DNA from: Streptomyces sp. A3M-1-3
GTDB taxonomy: Bacteria > Actinomycetota > Actinomycetes > Streptomycetales > Streptomycetaceae
Length of the DNA: 64,000 nucleotides
Direction of reading: 5' to 3'
Assembly (NCBI RefSeq): GCF_024213665.1
Contig: NZ_JANAVP010000001.1
Coordinates: 1 to 64,000 of the forward strand
This document shows positions 24,176-33,139 of the stretch, piece by piece (position 1 is the stretch's first letter; every line of letters begins with the position of its first letter). The notes beneath the pieces are model-generated. The model was not told the origin of the DNA. It ran no database searches and saw nothing but the letters and a program-made list of their open reading frames with translations. Both the position numbers and the translations under genes were made by a program.

Positions 24176-25210
24176 CTAGTTGATCAGGAAGTTCCTCAGG
24201 TCGTCGAGGACCTTGTCGGCGGCGGTGACGCCGAGACCGAGGTACCACGTCTCGTCCGGGACGTCCTTGGCCCGGCCGTTCTTGACGGCGGTCAGGTTCT
24301 TCCAGAGAGGGTTGTCCTCGGCCTTGTCGCGCTTGGTGGTCTTCGCGTCGCCGTAGACGCCTGTGAAGATCCAGTCGGCGTCCGCCTCGTCGATCTTCTC
24401 CGGGCTGATCTCCGCGGCGAGGTCGTTGATCTGCTGGTTCTTGGGCCGCGGCAGGCCGGCGTCGTCGAGGATGGTGCCGATGAAGGAGGCCTTCGCGTAC
24501 AGGCGGGTCTTCTCCGGCATATAGCGGAGCATCGTGACCGTCGGCTTCTTCTCGCCGAGGTCGGTGCCGAGCTGCTTCGCCTTCTTCTCGTACGCGTTGA
24601 GCTTGGTCTTCGCCTCCGCGGTCCGGTCCAGTGCGGCGGCGTTGAGGAGGTAGTTCTCCTTCCAGGTGAAGCCCGGCCGGATGGAGAACACGGTCGGCGC
24701 GATCTTGGAGAGCTCGTCGTACTTGTCCGCCGCGCGCAGCTGGCTGCCGAGGATGAGGTCCGGCTTCAGCGCGTGGATCGCCTCGAGGTTGAGGCTGTTG
24801 ATCGTGCCGACGCTCTTGGGGGCGCCGGCGTCCTTCTTCAGGTAGCCGGGAATGCCGTCGTCGCCTTCGGAGGGGGCGTAGCCGACCGGCTCGACACCGA
24901 GCGACACCACGTTGTCGAGCTCGCCGACATCGAGCACGACGACCCGCTTGGGCGCTGCCTTCAGCTCGGTCTTGCCCATGGCGTGGGTGAGGGTACGCGG
25001 GAACTGGCCGGCCGCAGCGTCCGTACCGTACGACGCGGTCTTCTTCGCGGCGTCGGCGAAGTCCTCGCCGCCCTGCGCGACGGCCTTCTTGCCGCCGCCG
25101 GAGGCGGCGGAGTCTTTGCTTCCGCCGTCGCCGCCTCCGCAGGCCGCCAGCGTGAGCGCGGCGGCTGCGGCGAGGGCGACGGCGGCGGTGCCGCGGCGGC
25201 GTGAGGACAT
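24176..25210 (-). CDS. Iron-siderophore ABC transporter substrate-binding lipoprotein
   Basis: A 344-residue lipoprotein: a basic signal with lipobox LTLAAC (Cys about 24), a low-complexity Gly/Ser stretch, then a periplasmic-binding (FecCD partner) fold: KRVVVLDVGELDNVVSLGVEPVGY, LNLEAIHALKPDLILGS, YDELSKIAPTV, and ADADWIFTGVYGD. It should bind a ferric siderophore outside the membrane and hand it to an ABC permease, none of which is encoded next to it. An iron-box-like dyad lies 37 bases upstream of the ATG. Confidence 0.92.
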   Translation of the reverse strand: MSSRRRGTAAVALAAAAALTLAACGGGDGGSKDSAASGGGKKAVAQGGEDFADAAKKTASYGTDAAAGQFPRTLTHAMGKTELKAAPKRVVVLDVGELDNVVSLGVEPVGYAPSEGDDGIPGYLKKDAGAPKSVGTINSLNLEAIHALKPDLILGSQLRAADKYDELSKIAPTVFSIRPGFTWKENYLLNAAALDRTAEAKTKLNAYEKKAKQLGTDLGEKKPTVTMLRYMPEKTRLYAKASFIGTILDDAGLPRPKNQQINDLAAEISPEKIDEADADWIFTGVYGDAKTTKRDKAEDNPLWKNLTAVKNGRAKDVPDETWYLGLGVTAADKVLDDLRNFLIN

Positions 25211-25246
25211 CAGGCACTCCCGTGGGGCAGTTGAACAAAAAACTAC

Positions 25247-25265
25247 TTAGGCAAGCCTTACCCTA
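25247..25265 (-). promoter_or_regulatory. Iron box (DmdR/IdeR-type operator)
   Basis: TTAGGCAAGCCTTACCCTA resembles the TTAGGTTAGGCTAACCTAA operator of DtxR-family iron repressors: TTAGGCAAGCCTTA is an imperfect dyad. Its place just ahead of the siderophore-binding lipoprotein gene supports iron repression. Confidence 0.75.
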
Positions 25266-25408
25266 CGCGGCCGCACACCGCAGAGCACAATCACCTCCTC
25301 CCCCTCAGGCGAATCGCCCAACACCCACCCTTATGTGTGAAGGGAGTGGTCTGGTGTTGTTCGGCAGGAAGTGCGAAAACTAGCTTCCTGGCTGGAGGTG
25401 ACGATGCG

Positions 25409-26581
25409 ATGACAGCCTGTGCCATAGAGGCCACCGCACGGCCGGGGTTCACGATCGCCGCGGACGGCTCCTACGCCGCTCGGCTGGCAGGCACCGGCCA
25501 GGCTCGGTTCCCGGAGCGCTGGACGCTGGACGGGCCCGAGCCGTACGCCGTGCCGCTGCCGCTCGATCAGCCGGAGGAGGCGGACAGCGAAGTCCTGCCG
25601 TTCACCGACGGGCGGGTGCTGATCCACCGGCGGGTGGCGGGGCGCCACGGCTTCTCGCTGCTGTACCCGACCGGACCCGGCACGGGGGAACTGCCGCTGG
25701 GGGCGGTCGAGTGCGAGCGGCTTTCGCTGCTGCCGCCGACGCCCGACGGCGGTGGGGCGTACGCCCTGGCGGTGGGTGAGCGGTCGACCGCCGTGTGGCT
25801 GGTGGCGGGGGGCGCCTTCGGTCCCGAGCACATCGTGGATGTACCGGGGCGCTGCTCGGGCGGGGCGTGGCTGGACCGGACCGGCCGGATGCTGGCCCTG
25901 GACCAGGAGTTGGGCGGGCGGACGAAGGCGGTGGCGGTCGACCTCGGGCGGGGCGGGGAGGTGACGCCGCTGCTGCAGATCGCCGAGGACAGCAATGACC
26001 GGCTGCTGCTGGCGGACCCGGACAGCGGTCTGCTGCTGATCCGTTCGGACGCACCGGGCCACGACCGGCTGGGGTGGGGGGTGCTGGGGAGCCTGCGGCC
26101 GGTGCGGTTCCCCGAGTGCCTGCGGCTCGCGGACTGCGCGGTGACGCCGTTCGCGGTGCAGCCGGGGCAGGTGCTGATGCCGGAGGGCTGCGCGGTGGCG
26201 CTGCGGATCGACGGGGCGGCGGGGACGTGGCTCGGGATGTGGCGGCCGGCGGGGCGGCAGCTGGCCCAACTCGCCGCGCCGGCGGGGTGGGTGGCGGGGG
26301 CCGGGCTGTGGACCCGGGACGGGGTGCTGCGGCTTCCGTACGTGACGGAGGAGGTGCCGTGCGGGGTGGCCCGGATGGAGGTTCCGGAACCGACTGCCCC
26401 ACTAGTGATCACAGAACCCGCACAAGCGGAAGCCGCAGGTGGGGAACCGTATGCGCGCCCCGAACATCCCCCACTACGCAGGCCGGTTCCACTGCAGCAG
26501 GCGCCGCTGACCGGGCGCGGGGCACCCCCTAGACTCTCCACGGGGGGCTACGCAGCTGTACCGGCCGAGAGCCGAGGGTGA
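25409..26581 (+). CDS. Conserved hypothetical protein, likely beta-propeller
   Basis: The ATG at 25409 follows GGAGG; an overlapping out-of-frame ATG at 25404 is ignored. The 390-residue protein lacks a signal peptide or transmembrane helix. It is built of repeated short beta-strand units with Trp, Gly and Asp turns (for example AWLDRTGRMLALDQEL, DSGLLLIRSDAPGHDRLGWGVLG, GMWRPAGRQLAQL), consistent with a WD/propeller-like fold. The last ~60 residues are Pro/Ala-rich. No catalytic motif is recognised. It is divergent from the siderophore gene. Confidence 0.75.
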   Translation: MTACAIEATARPGFTIAADGSYAARLAGTGQARFPERWTLDGPEPYAVPLPLDQPEEADSEVLPFTDGRVLIHRRVAGRHGFSLLYPTGPGTGELPLGAVECERLSLLPPTPDGGGAYALAVGERSTAVWLVAGGAFGPEHIVDVPGRCSGGAWLDRTGRMLALDQELGGRTKAVAVDLGRGGEVTPLLQIAEDSNDRLLLADPDSGLLLIRSDAPGHDRLGWGVLGSLRPVRFPECLRLADCAVTPFAVQPGQVLMPEGCAVALRIDGAAGTWLGMWRPAGRQLAQLAAPAGWVAGAGLWTRDGVLRLPYVTEEVPCGVARMEVPEPTAPLVITEPAQAEAAGGEPYARPEHPPLRRPVPLQQAPLTGRGAPPRLSTGGYAAVPAESRG

Positions 26582-26671
26582 CCGCGACGGTGTTGTCGGC
26601 CGGGCGGCCGGGGTGGGCCGCCTTCTCACGGCACAGAAGCGAATAGATGGATCGACGGAGTGACTTCCCAC

Positions 26672-26839
26672 ATGTCTGAAGCAATGACCGACACGACCGA
26701 GACGCGCCTGCAGGGGGCAGCCGCTCAGGCCGAAGCCGGCCACCCGGGACGGCACCGGGGCGGTGCCGCGACGGAGGATTCGGCCGCCCCGGCACACGGA
26801 CGCCACCGGCGCCCGTCGGGGGACGGCAACACGGCCTGA
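26672..26839 (+). CDS. Small hydrophilic protein (55 residues)
   Basis: The short frame MSEAMTDTTETRLQG... to ...SGDGNTA is His, Gly, Arg and Ala-rich with no hydrophobic segment. A GGAG lies 11 bases upstream and a strong terminator begins 18 bases after the stop, which supports a real transcript. Function unknown. The coding bias is unclear over so short a stretch. Confidence 0.5.
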   Translation: MSEAMTDTTETRLQGAAAQAEAGHPGRHRGGAATEDSAAPAHGRHRRPSGDGNTA

Positions 26840-26856
26840 CCGCCGGGCGAGAGCGA

Positions 26857-26893
26857 GGGGCCGCCACGGGCACACCGTGGCGGCCCCCCTTTT
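26857..26893 (+). terminator. Strong rho-independent terminator
   Basis: GGGGCCGCCACGG pairs perfectly with CCGTGGCGGCCCC across a five-base loop and is followed by CCTTTT. Confidence 0.9.
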
Positions 26894-27005
26894 CCGTCCA
26901 TTGCTGCACCCGCCGTCCGGCAAATGCCACAAATATGAGACATTCGGGCCTATGCTTCGATGCTGGGCGGTGGCCTGCCGTTCCGGGAACTGCGCAAGGA
27001 ATCCC

Positions 27006-27386
27006 ATGGGCGACACGCACGGCAAGGACGAACCTCCCCGGAAAGACGGCCAGGCCGCGGGCGCGGACGAAGCCGAGGTTCCCTCAGATCGACCGCTCTG
27101 CTCGCCCCGCACGGCCAGGCCCATCTCCCTGACCGGGTATGCGGGCCGCGCCGCCCAGACCGTACTGGGCCGGAGACCGGAACCTGCTGACCAGGGCGAG
27201 GGCCACCCGCCGGTGCGGGGACGGATCAACTGCGTCAGGGTGCCCGTCCTCCTCTCCGGTGTCCTGCTCCGGACATACTTTCCCCTGATCCTGGGGCAGG
27301 TGGGCATCTACACCGCGTACACAGGGCTCGCCGACGACCTGCTCCTCGGCCGCCGGCCCGGGCCGGGCAAGGAATCCGCACCGTGA
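27006..27386 (+). CDS. Hypothetical protein coupled to the GH15 gene
   Basis: ATG 27006 follows AAGGAA. The 126-residue protein has a charged N-terminus (about 55 residues), then VRVPVLLSGVLLRTYFPLILGQVGIYTAYTGL (about 83-113), which could be one membrane-associated helix. Its TGA overlaps the GTG of the GH15 gene (GTGA), so the two form an operon. I do not recognise the family. Confidence 0.6.
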   Translation: MGDTHGKDEPPRKDGQAAGADEAEVPSDRPLCSPRTARPISLTGYAGRAAQTVLGRRPEPADQGEGHPPVRGRINCVRVPVLLSGVLLRTYFPLILGQVGIYTAYTGLADDLLLGRRPGPGKESAP

Positions 27387-29224
27387 GCACGCGCCCCATT
27401 GGGGACTACGCACTGCTGTCGGACTGCCGCTCGGCCGCCCTCGTGTCCACCGACGGCTCGGTGGACTGGCTGTGCCTACCGCGTTTCGACAGCCCGGCGG
27501 TCTTCGGCCGTCTGCTCGATGAGCGCGCAGGCCACTGGTCGATCCGCCCCCGCGGTCCCAGCCAGGTCAGCCGCCGGTACGTGGAAGAGACGCTGGTGCT
27601 GGAGACCACCTTCCGCACCCCGACCGGAACAGCGGTCCTGCTCGATGCCCTCGCCATGGGAAACAGGGAACGCGGACATGCACTGGGCACCTCCTCGCCC
27701 GGCGTCCTGCTGCGTGAGGTCACCTGCACCGTCGGCTCGGTGACACTGGAGGTCAGCTATGCCCCGCGCCCGGAATTCGGTCTCATCCACCCCGTGATGT
27801 CCGCCGTGCGCGGTGGCCTCACCGCCTACGGCGGCTCTCATCGTCTGGTGCTGTCGGCCCCGCTCCCGCTGGAGGCCGACAAGTCGACCGCGCGCGGTGA
27901 GATCGCGCTGCGAGCAGGGCAACGACTCGGCTTCGCCATGCAGGCCGTGTCCACCTGGGGGGAAACCGAGCCCGCCCCTTGGCGCCCTGGCCAAATCCGT
28001 CGCCGCCTGGGCGACACCATCAAGGGATGGCGCTCGTGGACGCACTCCCACCGGGGCTACCGCGGACCCTGGCAGGAAGAGGTGAATCACAGCGGACGCG
28101 TACTCCAGGCCCTGACCTTCGCTCCCAGCGGAGCCATCGTCGCGGCGGCCACCACCTCACTGCCGGAGAGTATCGGCGCCGACCGCAACTGGGACTACCG
28201 CTACACCTGGGTACGCGACGCCAGCTTCACCCTCCAAGCACTTGCCACCACGGCATGCGAGAAGGAGAAGGCCGCCTACTTCGGCTTCCTCTCCCGGGCC
28301 GCGGCAACCCAGCTGGAACGCAGGGTGGACCTCCAGGTCATGTACGGGATCGGCGGCGAAAGGGACCTGAGCGAACGCACCCTGCCCCATCTGAGCGGCT
28401 GGCGTGGCAGCACACCGGTGCGCACGGGCAACGACGCCTGGCGCCAGCGCCAGCTGGACGTCTACGGGGAACTGCTCGATGCGGCCCAACAGACGCTTCC
28501 GCAGGGAGAGTGGTTCGATCCGCCCATCCGTAAGTTCCTCCTCCAGGCGGCCGAGGCAGCTGCCCACCGCTGGAGCGAACCCGACCAGGGCATCTGGGAG
28601 GTGCGCGGCCCCAGTCGGCACTTTCTCTACTCGAAACTGATGTGCTGGGTCGCACTGGACCGTGCCATCGGCCTCGGACCCGCCCTCGGGGCGACCGCCG
28701 ACCGCGTCACTGCCTGGGAGGACACGCGGGAACAGATCCGAGACGCCATCGAAACCAGAGGCTGGAACCAGCACGTGGGTGCGTTCACCCAGTCGTTTGA
28801 CAGCAGCGAGCTCGATGCCTCGGCGCTCATGCTTCCTCTCGTGGGATTCCTGCCCGGCAGCGATCCCCGTGTCCGCTCCACCGTGGCGGCGGTCGCCGCC
28901 CGGCTCACCGATCCCCGCGGACAGGTACGTCGCTATCTCAGTGATGACATCGCGGCCGAAGAGGGATCGTTCCTGATGTGCACCTTCTGGCTCGCCCACG
29001 CCCAGGCGCTGACCGGCGACGTGACCCGTGCCCGAGAGGTCTTCGAGACCGCCCTGGTGTGCGCCAACGACGTCGGTCTGCTCGCCGAGGAGGTTTCGTC
29101 CACCACTGGCGAGGCATTGGGGAACTATCCCCAGGCATTCAGCCACATCGGCCTGATCAATGCCGCGCGCGCGATCCACCGAGCTGAGGGGGACGGCCAC
29201 CCGACAAGCCCTGGCCGTGTCTGA
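27383..29224 (+). CDS. Glycoside hydrolase family 15 (trehalase/glucoamylase type)
   Basis: A 613-residue cytoplasmic protein without a signal peptide. The N-terminal DUF5911-type beta domain starts IGDYALLSDCRSAALVSTDGSVDWLCLPRFDSPAVF. The catalytic (alpha/alpha)6 barrel carries NWDYRYTWVRDASF (about residue 273) and, near the C-terminus, LLAEEVSSTTGEALGNYPQAFSHIGLINAA with the second catalytic Glu. In actinobacteria this group includes trehalases and glucan hydrolases. It should release glucose from trehalose or short glucans. Its 3' end overlaps the convergent SDR gene by 68 bases. Confidence 0.9.
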   Translation: MSTRPIGDYALLSDCRSAALVSTDGSVDWLCLPRFDSPAVFGRLLDERAGHWSIRPRGPSQVSRRYVEETLVLETTFRTPTGTAVLLDALAMGNRERGHALGTSSPGVLLREVTCTVGSVTLEVSYAPRPEFGLIHPVMSAVRGGLTAYGGSHRLVLSAPLPLEADKSTARGEIALRAGQRLGFAMQAVSTWGETEPAPWRPGQIRRRLGDTIKGWRSWTHSHRGYRGPWQEEVNHSGRVLQALTFAPSGAIVAAATTSLPESIGADRNWDYRYTWVRDASFTLQALATTACEKEKAAYFGFLSRAAATQLERRVDLQVMYGIGGERDLSERTLPHLSGWRGSTPVRTGNDAWRQRQLDVYGELLDAAQQTLPQGEWFDPPIRKFLLQAAEAAAHRWSEPDQGIWEVRGPSRHFLYSKLMCWVALDRAIGLGPALGATADRVTAWEDTREQIRDAIETRGWNQHVGAFTQSFDSSELDASALMLPLVGFLPGSDPRVRSTVAAVAARLTDPRGQVRRYLSDDIAAEEGSFLMCTFWLAHAQALTGDVTRAREVFETALVCANDVGLLAEEVSSTTGEALGNYPQAFSHIGLINAARAIHRAEGDGHPTSPGRV

Positions 29225-30170
29225 GGCCCAGCACCTCCGCCGCCGCGAAGGTCTCGCCCGGCGGCCGGCCCTCGTAGTACGGGGAGAGCAGCTCGTCCAG
29301 CTCCTCGTACGAGAACGCCTCCTTCGCGGTGTCGAACTTCACCGCCACCCTGGGGCGTTCCACGACGGCGACGATCCCGCCGTGGACGACGAAGAGCTGG
29401 CCGGTTGCCCTGGCCGCGGCCGGGGAGGCCAGATAGCCGACGAGCGGGGAGACGTGCTCGGGTGCGAGCGGGTCGAGCTTGCCCTCGTCCGGGAGGGCGC
29501 CCCCCTGATGGGCTGGTATGGCCTCGAAGACGTCTTCGGTCATCCGGGTCCGGGCGCGCGGGCAGATCGCGTTGGCCGTTACGCCGTACTTGCCGAGCGC
29601 CAGCGCCGTCGAGGTGGTGAGCCCGACGATGCCGCCCTTGGCCGCCGCGTAGTTGGGCTGGCCGGCGGAGCCCGCGAGGAAGGCTTCCGAAGAGGTGTTG
29701 ATGATGCGGCCGTAGACCGGGCCGCCGGCCGCCTTGGAGCGTGCGCGCCAGTGGGCCGACGCGAAGTGGGTGGTGTTGAAGTGGCCCTTGAGGTGGACCC
29801 GGATCACCGAGTCCCATTCGTCCTCGGACATCGAGAAGACCATGCGGTCGCGGAGGATGCCCGCGTTGTTGACCAGGATGTCCAGTTTTCCGTGGCGGGA
29901 GACTGCCAGTTCGACGAGTTCACGGGCCTGGTCGAAGTCGGCCACATCACCGAGGTGGGCCACGGCCTGTCCGCCCGCCGCCCGGATCTCCTCGGCCACC
30001 TCCTCGGCCGGGGCGGCCGAGGCCTCACCGGAACCGTCCCGGCCCGGCTGCCCGAAGTCGTTGACCACGACGCTCGCGCCGAGGCGGGCCAGTTCGATCG
30101 CCTCGGCCCGGCCGAGGCCGCGGCCCGCTCCCGTGACGACGGCGGACAGTCCCTCAAGTGGCAGTGACAT
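29157..30170 (-). CDS. SDR dehydrogenase, hydroxyacyl-CoA/17beta-HSD type (sterol side-chain)
   Basis: A 337-residue NAD-dependent short-chain dehydrogenase. It has TGAGRGLG (about residue 15), DFGQPGRDGSG typical of the MFE-2/Hsd4A subgroup, NNAGILRDRM, catalytic S of NTSSEAFL and YAAAKGG. The C-terminus FDTAKEAFSYEELDELLSPYYEGRPPG is characteristic of this actinobacterial group related to M. tuberculosis Rv3502c and Rv3548c. It should oxidise the 3-hydroxyacyl-CoA in side-chain beta-oxidation. It is the last gene of the operon with the hydratase and alcohol dehydrogenase. Its final ~23 residues are encoded opposite the GH15 gene and look like an extension past the usual end. Confidence 0.85.
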   Translation of the reverse strand: MSLPLEGLSAVVTGAGRGLGRAEAIELARLGASVVVNDFGQPGRDGSGEASAAPAEEVAEEIRAAGGQAVAHLGDVADFDQARELVELAVSRHGKLDILVNNAGILRDRMVFSMSEDEWDSVIRVHLKGHFNTTHFASAHWRARSKAAGGPVYGRIINTSSEAFLAGSAGQPNYAAAKGGIVGLTTSTALALGKYGVTANAICPRARTRMTEDVFEAIPAHQGGALPDEGKLDPLAPEHVSPLVGYLASPAAARATGQLFVVHGGIVAVVERPRVAVKFDTAKEAFSYEELDELLSPYYEGRPPGETFAAAEVLGLRHGQGLSGGRPPQLGGSRARH

Positions 30171-30180
30171 CAAAGTCCTC

Positions 30181-31257
30181 TCAGATCTCGATGCAGGTGC
30201 GGAGCGCGTCGCCGGTGCGCATCTGGTCGAGGGCGTCGTTGATCCCGGCGAGCGGCACGCGGTGGGTGATCAGGCCCGCCAGGTCGATCCGGCCCGCCCG
30301 CCAGAGGGCGATGGCCCGCTCGTACGACGTGAGCACGTCGCCGCCCCCGTACATGGACGGCAGGATCCGCTTCTCGTCGAAGAACAGCTCGAACATGCTG
30401 AGCTGCAGGAAGTCGTCCAGGGCGCCCGCGCCGACGACGCAGAGGGTGCCGCCGCGCCGGGTCGTCTCGTATGCCGTCCGCGCGGTGGCGGACCTGCCGA
30501 CGACCTCGAAGACATAGTCGAAGCCCTCGCCGGCGGTGATGCGCTGCTTGGCGTCGGGGAGTTCGTCCGGCGAGACCGCCTCGGTGGCACCGAACCGCAG
30601 GGCCGCCTCGCGCCGCGAGGCGACCGGGTCGACGGCGATGATCTGGGCCGCGCCCTTAAGCCGCGCGCCCTGGATGGCGGATACGCCGACGCCGCCGCAG
30701 CCGATGACGGCGACGGACGAACCGGCCGACACGTCGGCGGTGTTGATGGCCGCCCCGAGGCCTGTCGTGACTCCGCAGCCGATGAGCGCGGCTATGTCGA
30801 ACGGCACGTCGTCGGGTATCGGTACCGCGCAGCCCGCGTCGACGACGACCTCCTCCGTGAAGGTGCCGGTGCCGGCGAAGCCGAACACCTCGCCGCCGGG
30901 CCGCTTGAAGTTCGGGGTGCCCGCGTTCATGAAGCCGGCCAGGCAGAGGTGCGTCTGGCCGCGCTTGCAGGCGGGGCAGCGGCCGCACGCGGGCAGCCAG
31001 CACAGCAGCACCCGGTCGCCGGGCTTGACGCTCGTCACGCCGTCGCCGACGTCGACGACCTCGCCGGCGCCTTCGTGGCCGGGGACGAAGGGCGCGGGCT
31101 GGGGCAGCACGCCGTTCATCGCCGAGACGTCCGAGTGGCACAGGCCGGTGGCCCGGACGCGGATCCTCACCTTGCCGGGGCCGAAGCCCACCGTCTCGAC
31201 GTCCTCGAGGATCTCGAGCTTGTCCTGGCCTATCTCGTGCAGTACGGCTGCGCGCAC
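30181..31257 (-). CDS. Zinc-dependent alcohol dehydrogenase, AdhD-like
   Basis: A 358-residue medium-chain dehydrogenase: GLCHSDVSAMNG (catalytic Zn Cys), GHEGAGEVVDVG, CGRCPACKRGQTHLC (four structural Zn cysteines), GCGVTTGLGAAINTADV, and the Rossmann motif VIGCGGVGVSAIQGA. It resembles mycobacterial AdhD (Rv3086), a KstR-regulated enzyme. It probably oxidises the C26 alcohol made by the P450 CYP125 to an aldehyde. It is the middle gene of the operon with the Rv3538-type hydratase upstream and the SDR 10 bases downstream. Confidence 0.87.
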   Translation of the reverse strand: MRAAVLHEIGQDKLEILEDVETVGFGPGKVRIRVRATGLCHSDVSAMNGVLPQPAPFVPGHEGAGEVVDVGDGVTSVKPGDRVLLCWLPACGRCPACKRGQTHLCLAGFMNAGTPNFKRPGGEVFGFAGTGTFTEEVVVDAGCAVPIPDDVPFDIAALIGCGVTTGLGAAINTADVSAGSSVAVIGCGGVGVSAIQGARLKGAAQIIAVDPVASRREAALRFGATEAVSPDELPDAKQRITAGEGFDYVFEVVGRSATARTAYETTRRGGTLCVVGAGALDDFLQLSMFELFFDEKRILPSMYGGGDVLTSYERAIALWRAGRIDLAGLITHRVPLAGINDALDQMRTGDALRTCIEI

Positions 31258-31300
31258 AGTGCGGCTCCCTTCGATGCGAAGTTCGATGTGACGGGCATTG

Positions 31301-31327
31301 CGTACGGGGCGTACGGGGCGTACGGGC
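31301..31327. repeat. Three tandem 9-bp repeats (CGTACGGGG)
   Basis: CGTACGGGG, CGTACGGGG and CGTACGGGC lie head to tail in the gap between the hydratase stop and the dehydrogenase start, touching the stop codon. Replication slippage is the likely cause. Confidence 0.8.
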
Positions 31328-32181
31328 TAGGCGTGCTCGACGACCGTGTCGGCGAGGACCGGCGCGTCGTCCCGCTCGACGGCGGTGACCGACACCTGGA
31401 CGCGGCCGGGCGACTGCCACATCCGGATACGCAGGGTCTCGCCGGGGAAGACGATTCCGGCGAATCGGGTGGTGTACGAGCGGACGCGGGAGACATCGCC
31501 GTCCAGGGCCGTGTCGACGACGGCCTTGAGCGTCACGCCGTACGAGCAGAGCCCGTGCAGGATCGGCTTGTCGAAGCCGGCGAGCTTGGCGAACTCGGGG
31601 TCGGCGTGCAGCGGGTTCCAGTCGCCGGAGAGCCGGTACAGCAGCGCCTGGTCCTCCCGGATCGGCCTTTCCACGGTCCTGTCCGGGGCGCGGCCGGGCA
31701 GTTCGAGCCGGTTGGAGGGGCCGCGCTCGCCGCCGAATCCGCCCTCGCCGCGTACGAAGATCTGGGAGTCGCTGGTCCACAGCGGGCCGTCGTCGTCGGC
31801 GACCTCGGAGCGCAGTACGAGGACCGCGGCCTTGCCCTTGTCGTACACAGCCTGGACCCGGGAGGTCGCGACGGCCCTGCCCCGGACGGGGATCGGCCGG
31901 TGCAGCTCGATGGCCTGCCCACCGTGCAGTACGGAGGCGAGGTTCACCTCGATGCCGGGGGCGGCGAGCCCGCCCACCATGGCCATGCCGCTGCCCGCGA
32001 CGGTGGCGAAGCTGGGCAGCACGTGCAGCTTTGACTCGAGGGTGTAGCGCAGCTCGTCCGGGTCGGTAGCGGGACTGCCGGCGCCGAGGCCGAGGTGGTA
32101 GAGCTGGATGTCCTTGTGGTCCCAGCTGATCTCGCTGGAGCGGGGTTCGGCCGCCATGGCCTTTGCGGCATCGATCGGCAT
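31327..32181 (-). CDS. MaoC-type enoyl-CoA hydratase (Rv3538-like)
   Basis: A 284-residue double hot-dog hydratase. It starts MPIDAAKAM like M. tuberculosis Rv3538 and shares DIQLYHLGLGAG, FVRGEGGFGGERGPS, and the hydratase-2 motif LYRLSGDWNPLHADPEFAKLAGFDKPILHGLCSYG (about 190-225) with the catalytic Asp and His. It should hydrate the trans-2-enoyl-CoA in sterol side-chain beta-oxidation. ATG 32181 has AAGGAG ten bases upstream; upstream in-frame starts would cross the operator. A perfect KstR-type palindrome lies 97 bases upstream. Confidence 0.9.
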   Translation of the reverse strand: MPIDAAKAMAAEPRSSEISWDHKDIQLYHLGLGAGSPATDPDELRYTLESKLHVLPSFATVAGSGMAMVGGLAAPGIEVNLASVLHGGQAIELHRPIPVRGRAVATSRVQAVYDKGKAAVLVLRSEVADDDGPLWTSDSQIFVRGEGGFGGERGPSNRLELPGRAPDRTVERPIREDQALLYRLSGDWNPLHADPEFAKLAGFDKPILHGLCSYGVTLKAVVDTALDGDVSRVRSYTTRFAGIVFPGETLRIRMWQSPGRVQVSVTAVERDDAPVLADTVVEHA

Positions 32182-32277
32182 GGGGATGCTGCTCCTTGAC
32201 GGGATGGAAGACCTCGGTGCGGCCGTCCGCACCGTCGGTCGCACCGAGGTCGTATCGGGGCCGGCCATACGCCCATT

Positions 32278-32293
32278 CTAGAACGCGTTCTAG
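32278..32293. promoter_or_regulatory. KstR-type operator (perfect palindrome)
   Basis: CTAGAACGCGTTCTAG is a perfect 16-bp palindrome and matches the mycobacterial KstR consensus TAGAACNNGTTCTA. It lies upstream of the hydratase/dehydrogenase/SDR operon. Confidence 0.85.
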
Positions 32294-32340
32294 GCCGATG
32301 GCCCCATATATAACGCACCCCCCACCAGTTGTGAAGGCTC

Positions 32341-32355
32341 CTGACGTAACGTCAG
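32341..32355. promoter_or_regulatory. CTGAC-N5-GTCAG palindrome, copy 1
   Basis: CTGACGTAACGTCAG stands 48 bases from the KstR-type site in the same intergenic region. Three more copies occur near sterol genes (37534, 40486, 63420). It is probably the operator of a second, TetR-like regulator. Confidence 0.65.
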
Positions 32356-32383
32356 ATCGATGTGCGCGGACGGCTGCGGACGG

Positions 32384-32626
32384 CTACTGAATGGCGGACA
32401 CGAGGCCGAGGACGGGGGTCACCGGTTCGACGACCTGCTTCACCTGGCCGAGTTGGCCGAGCTGGCGGACCTGGCCGAGCTGTGTCATCACGTCGAGCTG
32501 ATCGGCGGTGGACGCGCTGCTCTGCTGCGGGCCGGGAAGGTGCTGAGCACTGGCGGCGGGAGCAGCGAGGGCCGAGGCCCCGGCAGCGAGGGCAACGGCT
32601 GTGAGAATGCGATGTGTCTTCGTCAT
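32384..32626 (-). CDS. Small secreted protein
   Basis: An 80-residue product with a clear Sec signal peptide (MTKTHRILTAVALAAGASALAAPAASA, cleavage after ASA about residue 27). The ~53-residue mature part is Gln/Leu-rich with a repeated LGQV/QLGQ pattern (LGQVRQLGQLGQVKQV). Function unknown. The DNA shows matching GGCCGAGYTGGC-like repeats. Confidence 0.75.
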   Translation of the reverse strand: MTKTHRILTAVALAAGASALAAPAASAQHLPGPQQSSASTADQLDVMTQLGQVRQLGQLGQVKQVVEPVTPVLGLVSAIQ

Positions 32627-32683
32627 GCCCGGTCAACGGTCCGGCGGACAGACGGTCACGCAGTCCGGTCCTACTCTTGACCT

Positions 32684-33139
32684 GTGAACGAGATGCCCCG
32701 GGATCACCGGCCGGCGAAGTGTGTACGCGTCCTCCTCGCCGAGGATCAGCGCATGCGCGGCGCTCTGGCCCTGCTGCTCGGCCTGGAGGAGGGCATCGAG
32801 GTCGTGACCCAGGTCTCCGCCGGGGACGAGGTCGTGGCGGCCGCGCTCCGCTCCCGTCCCGATGTGGCGCTTCTCGACGTCGACCTGCCGGTCCGCAGCG
32901 GACTCGACGTCGCCGCGGACCTGCGCGACGAAGTCCCGGACTGCCGGGTCCTGATCCTGGCCACGTCCGGCCGGCCCGGGTACCTGCGCCGTGCCATGGA
33001 GGCGGGCGCCGTCGGCTTCCTCGTCAAGGACGGCCCGGTCCAGGTGCTGGCCGCCGCGATCCGCCGGGTGCTGACCGGCGAGACGGTCATCGACCCGGCC
33101 CTGGCCACGGACCCCACCGCCCCGGGACGACACGCCTAG
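32684..33139 (+). pseudogene. NarL-type response regulator cut to its receiver domain by a MITE
   Basis: The 151 residues make a complete receiver: VLLAEDQRMRG with the acidic pocket, phospho-acceptor D in VALLDVDLP, ATSG, and FLVKDGP with the conserved Lys. NarL/DesR-type regulators continue after GETVIDPALA with a LuxR helix-turn-helix of ~65 residues. Here a mobile element begins at 33137 and supplies the TAG, so the DNA-binding domain is gone. No LuxR domain is found beyond the element. No kinase gene lies beside it. Confidence 0.75.
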
